Under the pieces are notes generated by a model, which saw only the letters and a program-made list of their open reading frames with translations, searched no databases and was not told the origin of the DNA. Both the position numbers and the translations under genes were made by a program. This document shows positions 43,871 through 54,009 of a stretch of 64,000 bases of DNA, in pieces (the stretch's first letter is position 1; each line of letters begins with the position of its first letter). The stretch is from contig JAFDZS010000011.1 of NCBI GenBank assembly GCA_018266775.1, positions 531,404-595,403 of the forward strand, given 5' to 3'. Source of the DNA: Bacteroidota bacterium. Its GTDB lineage: Bacteria; Bacteroidota; Bacteroidia; Chitinophagales; Chitinophagaceae.

Positions 43871-44638
43871 CTATTCAATAATATAACCGCCTTTTTTATC
43901 TATCATAATAACGGGCAGTTGTTTCTTTTCTTCAAAATAATTATAGGCTTCTTTGAGCTCGGTACTAAACTCCACTAAATTGGGTTTGGTACGCAGTGCT
44001 TCGTTCAGGTATTCGGCAGATTTTTTTACATTATACTTTACAGGGAACACGTGCACCGGAATAAAATCCTGCCCGTTGGCTTTTACACGGCTGGCGATGA
44101 TGTACACTTCTTCAATGGGCACATCGCTGATGGGGATACAACCCGTACTTACACAATTGCCGTGTATATAAATGGCATTGCCGGGGTGGATGGAATCGCT
44201 GAGAATTTTATCACTGGCATTGGGATAGTTTAAGCCCAGCGCCAGGTGGTAATTGCTGTTGGGGTTAAACTCGTTGATGTAATAAAACCCTTCGGGCACC
44301 TGGTAATCGCCTTCCATACGCTTGGGCCCCATAGTACCGCTTTGCATACACACTTTATAGGTCTTGAATAATTTATACGGTTCCTTTGCAGAATTCTTCA
44401 CCCATACTTCCAGCTGGCGGTCGTATTTAAAAGAGCGGATGTACATCGCCTGCGGTGGCCAGGTCAGTTTCTTTTCATCAAACTGTTTGATCACCGAATC
44501 TTCCATACTGTTAAAGATGCCGGCCACTTTGGTGGAACTTTTCTGAAAGTCTGAAAAGGAGTTTTGGGCGCATACCATACTGCATGCAATGCATAAGGAT
44601 ACGGACGCCACAATTGTTTTTACAAAAAAATGCTTCAT
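43871..44638 (-). CDS. YafK-like L,D-transpeptidase family protein
   Basis: 255 aa from the ATG giving KHFFVKTIVASVSLCIACSMVCAQ, a signal peptide; an ATG 21 nt upstream is also possible. The catalytic region is IYIHGNCVSTGCIPIS: His and Cys of the YkuD fold with GCIPI in place of the GCIR seen in classical transpeptidases. This variant is usual in the YafK/DpaA branch, in which the E. coli member detaches lipoprotein from peptidoglycan. Inferred role: peptidoglycan editing in the periplasm. Confidence 0.83.
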   Translation of the reverse strand: MKHFFVKTIVASVSLCIACSMVCAQNSFSDFQKSSTKVAGIFNSMEDSVIKQFDEKKLTWPPQAMYIRSFKYDRQLEVWVKNSAKEPYKLFKTYKVCMQSGTMGPKRMEGDYQVPEGFYYINEFNPNSNYHLALGLNYPNASDKILSDSIHPGNAIYIHGNCVSTGCIPISDVPIEEVYIIASRVKANGQDFIPVHVFPVKYNVKKSAEYLNEALRTKPNLVEFSTELKEAYNYFEEKKQLPVIMIDKKGGYIIE

Positions 44639-44760
44639 GAACACCAGGGGAGTTTTCATTAACAACCTGAAATTAATAAAAAAACCGGGCTTTTTTCATT
44701 AAAAAATTATCAGCATAGTGTGGAAAACCCTGTCTTTTTTATTACATTGGCAGTCAATGC

Positions 44761-45897
44761 TTACAGGTTTCCCCTTGCATCCTGCTCCCTTTCCAGTGCT
44801 TCAAACAGGGCTTTAAAATTGCCTTTGCCAAAGCTTTTTGCCCCTTTGCGCTGTATGATCTCGAAGAATAATGTGGGCCTGTCTTCCAGCGGTTTGCTGA
44901 ATATTTGTAACAAATAGCCTTCATCATCCCGGTCAATCAATATACCCAGCTTTTGTAAAGGTGCCAGGTCTTCATCAATTTTTCCCACACGGTCCAGCAC
45001 CGTTTCATAATAGTTGGATGGTATGGTTAAAAACTCCACGCCGCGTTTTTGTAATTCACTTACTGTAGTAATGATGTCATTGGTGGCAATGGCCACATGC
45101 TGCACACCTTCCCCGTTATAAAAATCCAGGAACTCTTCCACCTGGCTTTTCTTCTTGCCTTCTGCCGGTTCGTTGATGGGGAATTTAACGTATCCGTTTC
45201 CGTTACTCATTACCTTACTCATCAAGGCAGAATATTCAGTGGAAATATCTTTATCATCAAAACTTAAAATATTCCTGAAGCCCATTACGTCTTCATAAAA
45301 TTTTACCCAGGGGTTCATCTGGTTCCAGTCTACATTGCCCACGCAGTGATCAACGTATAATAAACCGGTAGAGGATGGATTGTAATTACTTTTCCATTCT
45401 TTAAAGCCGGGCATAAAAACGCCATGATAATGGTTGCGTTCAATGAAAAGATGAACGGTGTCGCCATAAGTATGAATACCGCTCATAACCAGTTCGCCCT
45501 GTTCGTCTTTCAGCGTGGTGGGTTCCATATAAGAGCGGCCACCGCGTGAGGTGGTTTCTTTCCATGCGCTGGTGGCATCATCAACACGTAAGGCGAGTAC
45601 TTTAACGCCATCGCCATGTTTATAGATATGATCGGCAATGACATTGTTGGTTTTCAGCGGTGTGGTTAATACAAAGGTGAGTTTGTTCTGGCGAATGGCG
45701 TAACTCACTTTATCCTTCATACCGGTTTCCGGGCCCGCATAAGCGAGGCTTTGAAAGCCAAATGCGGTTTTGTAAAAGTGAGCAGCCTGTTTGGCGTTGC
45801 CCACGTAAAACTCTACGTAGTCGGTACCCTGCAATGGTAAAAAATCGGTAACGGGGTTACTGTCTGTAACAGGTTGTTGTAATGTTGCTGTTGACAT
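44761..45897 (-). CDS. hppD: 4-hydroxyphenylpyruvate dioxygenase
   Basis: 378 aa Fe(II) enzyme converting 4-hydroxyphenylpyruvate to homogentisate in tyrosine breakdown. Iron ligands fit YVDHCVGNV (first His), GVQHVAIATND (second His) and FFEIIQRKGAKSFGKGNF (Glu), with the C-terminal GNFKALFEALEREQ helix that closes the active site. The N-terminal VOC half starts at DYVEFYVGNAKQAAHFYKTAFGF. No other tyrosine-catabolic gene is adjacent. A TATCTTTG box (46102-46095, minus strand) may be its distant promoter, giving a leader of about 190 nt. Confidence 0.95.
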   Translation of the reverse strand: MSTATLQQPVTDSNPVTDFLPLQGTDYVEFYVGNAKQAAHFYKTAFGFQSLAYAGPETGMKDKVSYAIRQNKLTFVLTTPLKTNNVIADHIYKHGDGVKVLALRVDDATSAWKETTSRGGRSYMEPTTLKDEQGELVMSGIHTYGDTVHLFIERNHYHGVFMPGFKEWKSNYNPSSTGLLYVDHCVGNVDWNQMNPWVKFYEDVMGFRNILSFDDKDISTEYSALMSKVMSNGNGYVKFPINEPAEGKKKSQVEEFLDFYNGEGVQHVAIATNDIITTVSELQKRGVEFLTIPSNYYETVLDRVGKIDEDLAPLQKLGILIDRDDEGYLLQIFSKPLEDRPTLFFEIIQRKGAKSFGKGNFKALFEALEREQDARGNL

Positions 45898-46440
45898 GTG
45901 GCATGTTTTAAATGAGCAATCAGGATATTGTTGCGGGTGAGGCTATGGACAACACTTTATTGTCCGTATATTTTAAAGCGGGTAAACGAGGTTTAGTGTA
46001 CCGAATCCATGGCAAGCGTCAGCATCAACAGGGAGTAGTTGCTGCGTTTGTCGGCAAAAAGCTTATGTGGATAATCGGGAGTCATGAGAGACTACAAAGA
46101 TAGAAAGTTTTTTGAGATGAGGAAATGAGGCCGCAAAGGCGCAGAGAAAATGGTCTGACGTCCCGTCTGACCATGTAGGAATATTTAGCCCCAGATGCGC
46201 AGATGAAGAAAAGGGAATGGCATGCAGAGGTGCAGTGGAAATGGTTCGCCATCCCGGCTGACCATGAATGGATATAATTGCTCACAGCGGCACAAAGGCA
46301 CTGCACAAACCCCAATGAAACAGTTGATTCATTTCTCCCTGCGTCCTCTGCGCCTCTGCGTGGAATTTCTTATGCCTCTTATCCCACATTTTTATAGAAA
46401 CTTAATCTCCCTTACCAGCATTAGCATTTATATTTGCCCA
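45898..46440. repeat. Intergenic region with composite CGCAGAGG and ATGGTCTGACG repeats
   Basis: 543 nt between divergent hppD and purK. From 46125 it holds GCCGCAAAGGCGCAGAGAA, the 25-nt palindrome ATGGTCTGACG, TCC, CGTCTGACCAT (46150-46174), GCATGCAGAGGTGCAGTGG, a degraded second palindrome near 46239, TTGCTCACAGCGGCACAA (46278-46295) and an inverted CTCTGCGCCTCTGCGTGG near 46345. The same mix recurs at 63897-64000. 45898-46090 shows only a short unsupported open frame. Confidence 0.8.
46429..46436 (+). promoter_or_regulatory. purK -7 box abutting the start codon
   Basis: TATATTTG fits TAnnTTTG and ends only 4 nt before the purK ATG, so the predicted transcript would have almost no leader. 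No TTG -33 element is seen at normal spacing. Confidence 0.5.
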
Positions 46441-47595
46441 ATGAACCAAACGACTACTCCCCGCAGGGTAGGCACCCACAGGGTGGGCATACTCGGCGGC
46501 GGGCAATTGGGCAGGATGCTGTTGCAGGCTGCTGCCAATTACCCCGTTGAAACCTTTGTAATGGAAAACGATGTGCATTGCCCCGCTGCACACCTGTGCC
46601 ATCATTTCACCCTGGGCGATATCAAAAGTTATGATGATGTATACCGCTTCGGTAAGGGATTGGATGCACTTACTATTGAAATTGAAAGCGTGAATGAAGC
46701 GGCATTGGAACAATTAGAAGCCGAAGGTGTAAAAATTTATCCCAAACCTTCAGCTTTAAAAACAATCAAGAATAAAATTCTGCAGAAACAATTTTATAAA
46801 GACAATGAAATTCCCACCAGTGATTTTGTAATCACTGAAAATAAAGGGCAACTGGAAATGCACCTGGGCTTTCTACCTGCGGCACATAAAATTGGAATGG
46901 GCGGTTATGATGGCCGCGGAGTGGAACTGTTGCACAGCAGTGAAGATACCCACAGGGCTTTTGATGCCCCCGCGGTTTTAGAAAAACTGGTGAACATAAA
47001 GAAAGAAATCGCTGTTATCATTGCGGTAAATGAAAAAGGCGATACTGCCATTTATCCACCGGTGGATATGGTGTTTGATATGCGTCTGAACCTTTTGGAT
47101 TACCAGATCAGCCCTGCGGATTTACCGGAAAAAGTGTTGTGGAAAGCTGAAGCAGTGGCATTGAAAGTAGTGAAACAATTGAAAAGCCCCGGCCTGTTTG
47201 CCGTTGAATTGTTTGTTGATCATAACGACAATGTTTTGGTGAATGAAACTGCACCACGTGTGCATAACAGCGGCCACCACACTATTGAAGCCAACTACAG
47301 CAGCCAGTTTGATATGTTATGGCGGGTAATGCTTAACTACCCGTTAGGAAATACCGATCACATCTTGCCTGCCGCCATAGTAAATTTGCTGGGTGCACCA
47401 GGTTATTCAGGCCAGGCAAAATATGAAGGTTTGGAAGAAGTACTGAAAATTGAAAATGTGTTTGTTCACATTTATGGCAAAGCCGAAACCAAGCCCGGAA
47501 GAAAGATGGGGCATGTAACCATCCTGAGTAAAGAGAAGCAGGAACTCATCCACCAGGCCAACAGAATTAAAAGCACATTAAAAATTGTGTCCTGA
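46441..47595 (+). CDS. purK: 5-(carboxyamino)imidazole ribonucleotide synthase
   Basis: 384 aa ATP-grasp enzyme that carboxylates AIR to N5-CAIR in purine synthesis. RVGILGGGQLGRMLLQAA at the N-terminus, KIGMGGYDGRGVEL (ATP-grasp loop), AVELFVDHNDNVLVNETAPRVHNSGHH and PGRKMGHVTIL are conserved PurK segments. The frame is open 219 nt upstream, but that part is repeat DNA; the ATG at 46441 gives the family N-terminus. Its partner purE lies 5.7 kb downstream, past an RND efflux operon. Confidence 0.95.
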   Translation: MNQTTTPRRVGTHRVGILGGGQLGRMLLQAAANYPVETFVMENDVHCPAAHLCHHFTLGDIKSYDDVYRFGKGLDALTIEIESVNEAALEQLEAEGVKIYPKPSALKTIKNKILQKQFYKDNEIPTSDFVITENKGQLEMHLGFLPAAHKIGMGGYDGRGVELLHSSEDTHRAFDAPAVLEKLVNIKKEIAVIIAVNEKGDTAIYPPVDMVFDMRLNLLDYQISPADLPEKVLWKAEAVALKVVKQLKSPGLFAVELFVDHNDNVLVNETAPRVHNSGHHTIEANYSSQFDMLWRVMLNYPLGNTDHILPAAIVNLLGAPGYSGQAKYEGLEEVLKIENVFVHIYGKAETKPGRKMGHVTILSKEKQELIHQANRIKSTLKIVS

Positions 47596-47679
47596 GTACC
47601 ATTTATCCTATTTACACCACCACACAACGACAGTTTTTACAAAATTTGCAGTCTAAACATTAAATCACAAAATAACGTC

Positions 47680-48735
47680 TTGGAAAAGTTCATCATCAGT
47701 ACCGCAGCATTGGCTTTGGCAATAACAGTTTGCAGTTGCCAGTCGTCAGCCAAAGAAGATAAGAAGCCCGCTGCCAACAATAAAGGACAGGCATTAAAGG
47801 TAGATGCTTACGTGGTGAGCCCACGCAAATTATCGCAGGATATTGAAGTACCGGGCAGCCTTGCTGCTTACGAAGAAGTGGAATTACACACAGAAGCTGC
47901 CGGCCGTGTAACCGGCGTATATTTCAAAGAAGGCAGCTTTGTTCAGCAGGGCGCATTACTGATTAAATTATACGATGGTGACCTGGTGGCACAATTGCAA
48001 AAATTGCAGGTGCAGTTAAAATCTGCAGAACAGACAGCTGACCGTTATGCCGCGCTGTTAAAGATCAATGGCGTAAGCCAGCAGGAATACGACCTGAATG
48101 TACTGGCAGTAAATAATATCAAAGCAGATATTGATATCACCAAAACCAGCATCACCAAAACATCACTGCGTGCACCCTTCAGCGGTAAAATGGGTATCAC
48201 CACCATTGCACCCGGCGCATACTTATCCCCCACCACTGCTGTGGCCACTTTACGTAAAGTAAGCCAGTTGAAACTGCAGTTCATGGTACCGGAAAAATAT
48301 ATTTCCAGTATGAAACCGGGCAGCACTGTTCAGTTTAGGATAGAAAATAATCCTAAAACATTCCTGGCCAAAATTTCTGCCACGGAAAATACAGTAGCGT
48401 CTGACAGCCGCAGCCTTACGGTAAAAGCTATTGTGGAAAATCCCTCTTCACAATTACTGGCAGGTGTATTTGCCAAAGTGCAGATTCCATTATCGGAAAA
48501 TAATGATGCGTTGATGATTCCCACCCAGGCAGTGATACCGCAAACAAGAGATAAAAAAGTGCTGGCGGTACGCAACGGAATCGCATCGCTGGAAACAGTG
48601 ACCACAGGTATCCGTGATTCTGCCAACGTAGAAATTACCAGCGGACTTAAAGCGGGTGATACCGTTTTAATTACCGGCTTGCTGGCCACCAAGCCCGGCA
48701 CCAAAGTAGCATTGAACCAAGTTTTTAATAAATAA
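47680..48735 (+). CDS. RND efflux periplasmic adaptor (membrane fusion protein)
   Basis: 351 aa. Lipoprotein-type signal ending VCSC (Cys20), then barrel-sandwich and hairpin segments: VPGSLAAYEEVELHTEAAGRV, FKEGSFVQQGALLIKLYDGDL, a short coiled-coil hairpin (LQKLQVQLKSAEQTADRY), TSLRAPFSGKMG and the beta-barrel KISATENTVASDSRSL. It links the inner-membrane pump to the outer-membrane channel. The start is a TTG; no suitable ATG is close. First gene of a three-gene operon with spacings of 12 and 14 nt. Confidence 0.92.
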   Translation: MEKFIISTAALALAITVCSCQSSAKEDKKPAANNKGQALKVDAYVVSPRKLSQDIEVPGSLAAYEEVELHTEAAGRVTGVYFKEGSFVQQGALLIKLYDGDLVAQLQKLQVQLKSAEQTADRYAALLKINGVSQQEYDLNVLAVNNIKADIDITKTSITKTSLRAPFSGKMGITTIAPGAYLSPTTAVATLRKVSQLKLQFMVPEKYISSMKPGSTVQFRIENNPKTFLAKISATENTVASDSRSLTVKAIVENPSSQLLAGVFAKVQIPLSENNDALMIPTQAVIPQTRDKKVLAVRNGIASLETVTTGIRDSANVEITSGLKAGDTVLITGLLATKPGTKVALNQVFNK

Positions 48736-48747
48736 ACAGGAGTATCT

Positions 48748-51700
48748 GTGAATATATCTGAATTAAGTTTACGCCGGCCCGTACTCGCCATAGTGGTGAA
48801 CATCATCATTGTGCTGTTTGGATTAATCGGTTTTAAATTCCTGGGGATAAGGGATTACCCCGCTATTGACCCACCGAATATTTCCGTGCGTACATCGTAT
48901 GCTGGTGCCAATGCCGATATTATTGAATCGCAGATCACAGAACCACTGGAGTCTGCTATCAATGGTATTGCCGGTGTAAAAAATATTACCAGCAGCAACA
49001 GCCAGGGTACCAGTAATATTAACGTGGAGTTTGAACTGGGCAGCGACCTGGAAAGTGCGGCTAATGATGTACGTGATAAAGTATCGCAGGCCACCCGCTC
49101 CCTTCCCTCCGATCTTGATGTTCCTCCGGTTGTAACCAAGGCCGATGCCAGCAGCGATGCCATTCTTTCCATGACGGTACAGAGCAATACCCGCAACCAG
49201 TTGCAGGTAACTGAATATGCCGAAAATAATTTGCTGGAACGTTTGCAAACCATTCCCGGTGTGAGCGGCATACAGGTTTGGGGCGAAAAAAAATATGCCA
49301 TGCGCATCTGGTTCAAACTGGATAAGATGAGTGGCTATGGCATCACACCTTCTGACATTCAAACTGCACTCATCAATCAAAACGTTGAATTGCCTTCGGG
49401 CAAAATTGCCGGTAATGCTACTGAACTTTCTGTACGCACCTTTGGAAAAATTAATACGGAAGAAGAATTCGGTAATGTAATTGTAAAGAATGTAAATGGT
49501 GCCGACATTAAACTGAAAGATGTGGCAGATGCAGTACTGGGTCCGGAAAATGAAGAATCTGTTTTGAAAGAAAGTGGTGTGCCGATGATTGCACTGGCAC
49601 TGGTACCGCAACCCGGCTCCAACTATGTGGCCATTGCAGATGAATTTTATAAACGCCTGGAGCAAATTAAAAAAGATGTACCCAAAGATATTGAACTGGA
49701 TATTGCGCTGGACCAAACCAAGTTCATCAAACGGTCTATATCTGAGGTAAAAGAAACATTGATTGTAGCGATTGTATTGGTGGTGCTGATCATCTATTTA
49801 TTCTTCCGCGACTGGATCATTGCCATACGTCCTTTGATAGATATTCCTGTATCACTCATCGGTGCTTTCTTCATTATGTACCTTGCCGGGTTTACCATCA
49901 ATGTATTAACATTGCTGGCGATTGTGCTGGCCACAGGTTTGGTGGTGGATGACGGTATTGTGGTCACGGAAAACATCTTTAAAAAGATGGAACATGGTAT
50001 GAACAAGTGGCAGGCCGCAAAAGAAGGTTCCAAAGAAATTTACTTTGCTGTAATTGCCACTTCCATTACACTCGCCATCGTATTCCTGCCCATCATCTTC
50101 CTGCAGGGTTTTGTGGGCCGACTGTTCCGCGAGTTTGGTATTGTGGTGGCAGGTGCAGTATTGATCTCTGCATTTGTATCGCTTACCTTAACGCCGGTAC
50201 TTAATGTTAAGCTTACCCGAAGAGTGCAAAAACATTCCTGGTTCTACACATTCTCTGAACCCTTCTTCCGTGGCATGGAAAATGGCTACCGCCATTTACT
50301 GCAGGCTTTTATGAAAGTGAAGTGGCTGGCCATTGTGATGATATTGGTTTGTTTCGGTATTATCTATTTTATTGGAAAAGGCATCCCATCAGAATTGGCG
50401 CCCATGGAAGACAGAAGCCAGTTCCGTTTGTCTGTAACTGCACCAGAAGGCACATCATACGATTATATGGACCGGTATGTTGACCGCATTTCTCAGTTCA
50501 TTGAAGATTCTGTGCCGGAAAAAACAGTACTCATCAGTATTACTGCACCGGGCTTTACCGGTTCTGGTTCTGTAAATACCGGTATGGTACGTGCTTTGAT
50601 GACCGATCCAAAAGACCGTAACCGGTCGCAACAGGATGTGGTGAATATGATCAACCGCAACGTGAATAAATTCAACGAAGGAAAAATATTTGCCATACAG
50701 GAACAAACCATCTCCGTAAACCGCCGTGGTGGTTTGCCGGTGCAGTTTGTTATTCAAAACATCAACTTTGACAAGATCAAAGAAGTGCTGCCGAAATTTT
50801 TAGAAGAGTGTAACAAGAACCCGGTATTCCAGGGTGTGGATGTGGACCTGAAATTTAATAAACCGGAACTGCGTGTGGTGATTGACCGTTTAAAAGCAAG
50901 TGATCTTGGCGTGAGTATCCAGGATATTTCTGAAACATTACAATTGGCGCTGAGTAACCGCAGGCTGGGTTATTTTACGCGTGATGGTAAACAATACCAG
51001 GTATTGGGCCAGGTAACCCGTAATGACCGTGATGATCCCTCTGACCTGAAAAATTTGTACGTCCGCAGCAGCAAGGGAGAATCCATTTCGCTGGATAACC
51101 TGGTTACTTTAGTGGAAGAAACCACGCCACCCACCATTTATCATTTTAACCGGTATAAATCGGCAACAGTTTCAGCGGGGCTTGCACCGGGCAAAACCAT
51201 AGGCGATGGTTTAAAAGTAATGGATGAGATTGCAAAAAAATTACTGGATAATACTTTCACCACTGCACTTACCGGTTCATCACGCGATTATGCAGAAAGC
51301 GGCAGCAACACCAGCTTCGCGTTCCTGTTAGCGTTAGTACTCATCTTCCTGGTACTGGCAGCGCAGTTTGAAAGTTTTATCGATCCGCTCATCATCATGC
51401 TTACCGTACCACTGGCTATTGCAGGCGCATTATTGTCGCTGCAGTTGTTCGGCCAAACGCTCAACATCTTTTCTCAAATTGGTATGATCATGCTGATTGG
51501 TTTGGTAACGAAAAACGGTATCCTGATTGTTGAGTTTGCCAACCAGAAGCAATTGAGTGGTGCCAATAAATCAGTTGCCGCGGTGGAGGCTGCCGTAGCA
51601 AGGTTCCGCCCTATTTTGATGACCAGTTTGGCAATGTCATTGGGCGCACTACCATTGGCATTATCATTGGGTGATGCATCCACCAGCCGCATACCGTTGG

Positions 51701-51840
51701 GTGTGGTAATTGTAGGTGGAATCATGTTCTCGTTAATGCTTACTTTGTTTGTAATACCTGCCATGTATTCTTATATCTCCACTAAAAAGAAAAAAAGTGA
51801 GCTGGAAGAAGAGGATGACCAGGCAAGTTTATCAGTATAA
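48748..51840 (+). CDS. RND efflux pump, HAE1 family inner-membrane subunit
   Basis: 1030 aa. Twelve-helix RND topology with two large periplasmic loops. The opening SELSLRRPVLAIVVNIIIV, PAIDPPNISVRTSYAGANADIIE and the TM4 proton-relay pair in GLVVDDGIVVTENIF (two Asp) are typical of hydrophobe/drug (HAE1) pumps; the longer metal-type (HME) motif is absent. It exports drugs, bile-like compounds or similar. The start is GTG. The C-terminus is charged (KKKKSELEEEDDQASL). Confidence 0.94.
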   Translation: MNISELSLRRPVLAIVVNIIIVLFGLIGFKFLGIRDYPAIDPPNISVRTSYAGANADIIESQITEPLESAINGIAGVKNITSSNSQGTSNINVEFELGSDLESAANDVRDKVSQATRSLPSDLDVPPVVTKADASSDAILSMTVQSNTRNQLQVTEYAENNLLERLQTIPGVSGIQVWGEKKYAMRIWFKLDKMSGYGITPSDIQTALINQNVELPSGKIAGNATELSVRTFGKINTEEEFGNVIVKNVNGADIKLKDVADAVLGPENEESVLKESGVPMIALALVPQPGSNYVAIADEFYKRLEQIKKDVPKDIELDIALDQTKFIKRSISEVKETLIVAIVLVVLIIYLFFRDWIIAIRPLIDIPVSLIGAFFIMYLAGFTINVLTLLAIVLATGLVVDDGIVVTENIFKKMEHGMNKWQAAKEGSKEIYFAVIATSITLAIVFLPIIFLQGFVGRLFREFGIVVAGAVLISAFVSLTLTPVLNVKLTRRVQKHSWFYTFSEPFFRGMENGYRHLLQAFMKVKWLAIVMILVCFGIIYFIGKGIPSELAPMEDRSQFRLSVTAPEGTSYDYMDRYVDRISQFIEDSVPEKTVLISITAPGFTGSGSVNTGMVRALMTDPKDRNRSQQDVVNMINRNVNKFNEGKIFAIQEQTISVNRRGGLPVQFVIQNINFDKIKEVLPKFLEECNKNPVFQGVDVDLKFNKPELRVVIDRLKASDLGVSIQDISETLQLALSNRRLGYFTRDGKQYQVLGQVTRNDRDDPSDLKNLYVRSSKGESISLDNLVTLVEETTPPTIYHFNRYKSATVSAGLAPGKTIGDGLKVMDEIAKKLLDNTFTTALTGSSRDYAESGSNTSFAFLLALVLIFLVLAAQFESFIDPLIIMLTVPLAIAGALLSLQLFGQTLNIFSQIGMIMLIGLVTKNGILIVEFANQKQLSGANKSVAAVEAAVARFRPILMTSLAMSLGALPLALSLGDASTSRIPLGVVIVGGIMFSLMLTLFVIPAMYSYISTKKKKSELEEEDDQASLSV

Positions 51841-51854
51841 AATCATTTGGTTTA

Positions 51855-53183
51855 ATGAAGCAATGTTTCTTAATAATAACAGGTTTAATTTTTGCAACGC
51901 TGAGCAACGCACAAAGCAGTACTGCACTACCCGTGCTTACTGTTGAAGATGCTGTTGCCAGCGCATTAAAAAACAATTACGATATTCAGCTGCTGCGCAA
52001 TGATTCTGCTTCATTTGCGCTGGATAATTCTTATGCCAAAGCGGCTTTTCTTCCGCAGCTGAATGGCAGTACCGGTTTGTTATTCAACAATAACAACCAG
52101 AAACAACGTTTGGCCGATGGATCATTAAGGCAGCAGAATGGTTTACGCTCCAGCAATCTTACTGCATCTGTAGCATTAAACTGGACCATTTTTAATGGGT
52201 TAAAAATGTTTGCCACTAAAGATAAACTGGCGGAGTTTGTAAAACTCGGTCAGCTGAATATTAAGAACCAGGTGGTGAACACAGTTGCGGCCGTAACAAC
52301 CAACTATTACAATATTGTACGGCAGAAGCAACAAATGAAAGCCATTGAAGAACAAATGGCACTGAATGAAGAACGTTTGAAACAGGCCGATAAAAAACTG
52401 AGTGTGGGCCTGGGTGCAAAGCCTGATGTATTACTGGCGCAAACGGATATCAACGCACAAAAAGCAGCTATACTGCAGCAACAAACCACCATTGAGCAAT
52501 TGAAACAACAGCTGAACCAGTTAATGGCTGCAGCTGTTACTGCTGATTATGATGTTACAGATTCCATTCCCATTAACAACGATCTTGTAGTTACTGATAT
52601 CCTGAATGCTGCCGACAGCAATAATGCGGCGTTACAGGTGGCCAAACAAAATATCACCATCGCCAATTATACTTTAAAGGAAAGAAAAGGCGACCGTTTT
52701 CCTGTGGTAAGCCTCAATTCGGCTTACAATTTTGGCAAGGTGGATAACAAAACGGTACTGAATAATTTCACTCCGTTATACAACCGTAATCTTGGTTTCA
52801 ATTATGGCATTTCGGCAAGTATTCCCATTTTTAACGCATATAATGCCAAACGCCTGGTACAACAGGCACAACTGAGCGTTGATTACAGTAAACTGCAATA
52901 TGAACAGTTAAAAGCGTCCAACGCTATTGCGGTAACCAATGCTTTTAAAACTTACGAATTGCAGAAGAAAACACTGGCGCTTGAAGAGTCGAATATTGCT
53001 TTGGCCAAAGAAAACGTATACATTGCGATGGAACGTTTTAAGCTGGGTTTATCCAATACGCTGGAATTGAGAACCACACAGCAAACTTTATCTGATGCCT
53101 ACAGCCGGCTCATTGCAGCACGGTATAATACCAAAGTGGCAGAAACGGAATTGATGCGGTTAAAAGGCGATTTGGTAAAATAG
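51855..53183 (+). CDS. TolC-family outer-membrane channel
   Basis: 442 aa. Signal peptide (1-19, ending LSNAQ) and two OEP repeats of long coiled-coil helices: VEDAVASALKNNYDIQLLRND starts the first and LNAADSNNAALQVAKQNITIA the second; PIFNAYNAKRLVQQAQLSVDYSK and LSNTLELRTTQQTLSDAYSRLI are typical. It forms the exit duct for the RND pump encoded just before. A clear terminator follows. Confidence 0.93.
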   Translation: MKQCFLIITGLIFATLSNAQSSTALPVLTVEDAVASALKNNYDIQLLRNDSASFALDNSYAKAAFLPQLNGSTGLLFNNNNQKQRLADGSLRQQNGLRSSNLTASVALNWTIFNGLKMFATKDKLAEFVKLGQLNIKNQVVNTVAAVTTNYYNIVRQKQQMKAIEEQMALNEERLKQADKKLSVGLGAKPDVLLAQTDINAQKAAILQQQTTIEQLKQQLNQLMAAAVTADYDVTDSIPINNDLVVTDILNAADSNNAALQVAKQNITIANYTLKERKGDRFPVVSLNSAYNFGKVDNKTVLNNFTPLYNRNLGFNYGISASIPIFNAYNAKRLVQQAQLSVDYSKLQYEQLKASNAIAVTNAFKTYELQKKTLALEESNIALAKENVYIAMERFKLGLSNTLELRTTQQTLSDAYSRLIAARYNTKVAETELMRLKGDLVK

Positions 53184-53215
53184 GGTAACCAATAACGTTA
53201 TAATATTTTGTTTAG

Positions 53216-53245
53216 AGCCGTCTGCCCCAAGACGGCTTTTGTTTT
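53216..53245 (+). terminator. Terminator of the RND efflux operon
   Basis: AGCCGTCT (53216-53223) pairs with AGACGGCT (53230-53237) around a 6-nt loop, followed by TTTTGTTTT. Confidence 0.88.
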
Positions 53246-53326
53246 CATCAACCCGCTTCATTCCGTAATAATTTTACTAACTTAGCGCCCTGAATTAAGC
53301 GAAATTGATATATAAAATTGTTTATC

Positions 53327-53878
53327 ATGACGGATTCTAACAATAATCCCATAGCACACAATGGGAATCCATTGGTGGGTATTATTATGGGCAGCGAAAG
53401 CGACCTGGATATTATGAAAGGTGCCGCAGAAATGCTGCGCCAGTTTGAAGTAGAGCCTGAATTGACCATCGTTTCTGCACACCGCACACCGGAACGCCTG
53501 AGGGAATATGCCCATTCGGCTAAAGGCCGTGGTATTAAAGTGATCATTGCCGGAGCCGGTGGAGCAGCGCATTTGCCAGGTATGGTGGCCGCCAATACTA
53601 TTTTACCGGTGATTGGCGTGCCGGTGAAATCCAGCAACAGTATCGACGGCTGGGATTCTGTATTATCTATTTTACAAATGCCTTATGGTGTGCCTGTGGC
53701 TACAGTAGCCCTCAATGCCGGAAAAAATGCCGGTATTCTTGCAGCACAAATACTGGCCCTGCACGATACGTCTATTGCAGGGAAATTAGAAGCCTATAAA
53801 GAATACCAGGATGATATTGTTATGGAAAGTGTAAAAAATGTAAGAAGCCTGGGCTACAGGAATGAATTTGACAGATAA
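53327..53878 (+). CDS. purE: 5-(carboxyamino)imidazole ribonucleotide mutase
   Basis: 183 aa class I PurE, converting N5-CAIR to [37 protein letters not shown] and [16 protein letters not shown] are the defining motifs, with the catalytic His in SAHRTP. An in-frame TTG nine bases earlier is not needed. It probably has its own promoter, being separated from purK by the terminated efflux operon. Confidence 0.95.
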   Translation: MTDSNNNPIAHNGNPLVGIIMGSESDLDIMKGAAEMLRQFEVEPELTIVSAHRTPERLREYAHSAKGRGIKVIIAGAGGAAHLPGMVAANTILPVIGVPVKSSNSIDGWDSVLSILQMPYGVPVATVALNAGKNAGILAAQILALHDTSIAGKLEAYKEYQDDIVMESVKNVRSLGYRNEFDR

Positions 53879-54009
53879 GATGGGCAATGGTGAATAACTC
53901 TTGCACCAGTTAACCAATTAACTATTTAGCCAGTAAACTAATTAACCAATCAACCAACCTCCTAACATTCAACTTTTAACTAACCACCTTCAACACATTT
54001 GAATTTGAT

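Noticed and set aside
45912..46103. 63-aa open frame upstream of hppD
   Set aside because: No family features; it overlaps the probable hppD leader and promoter region.
46222..46440. 73-residue N-terminal extension of PurK
   Set aside because: The extension is translated from repeat DNA and contains the purK -7 box; the family N-terminus begins at 46441.
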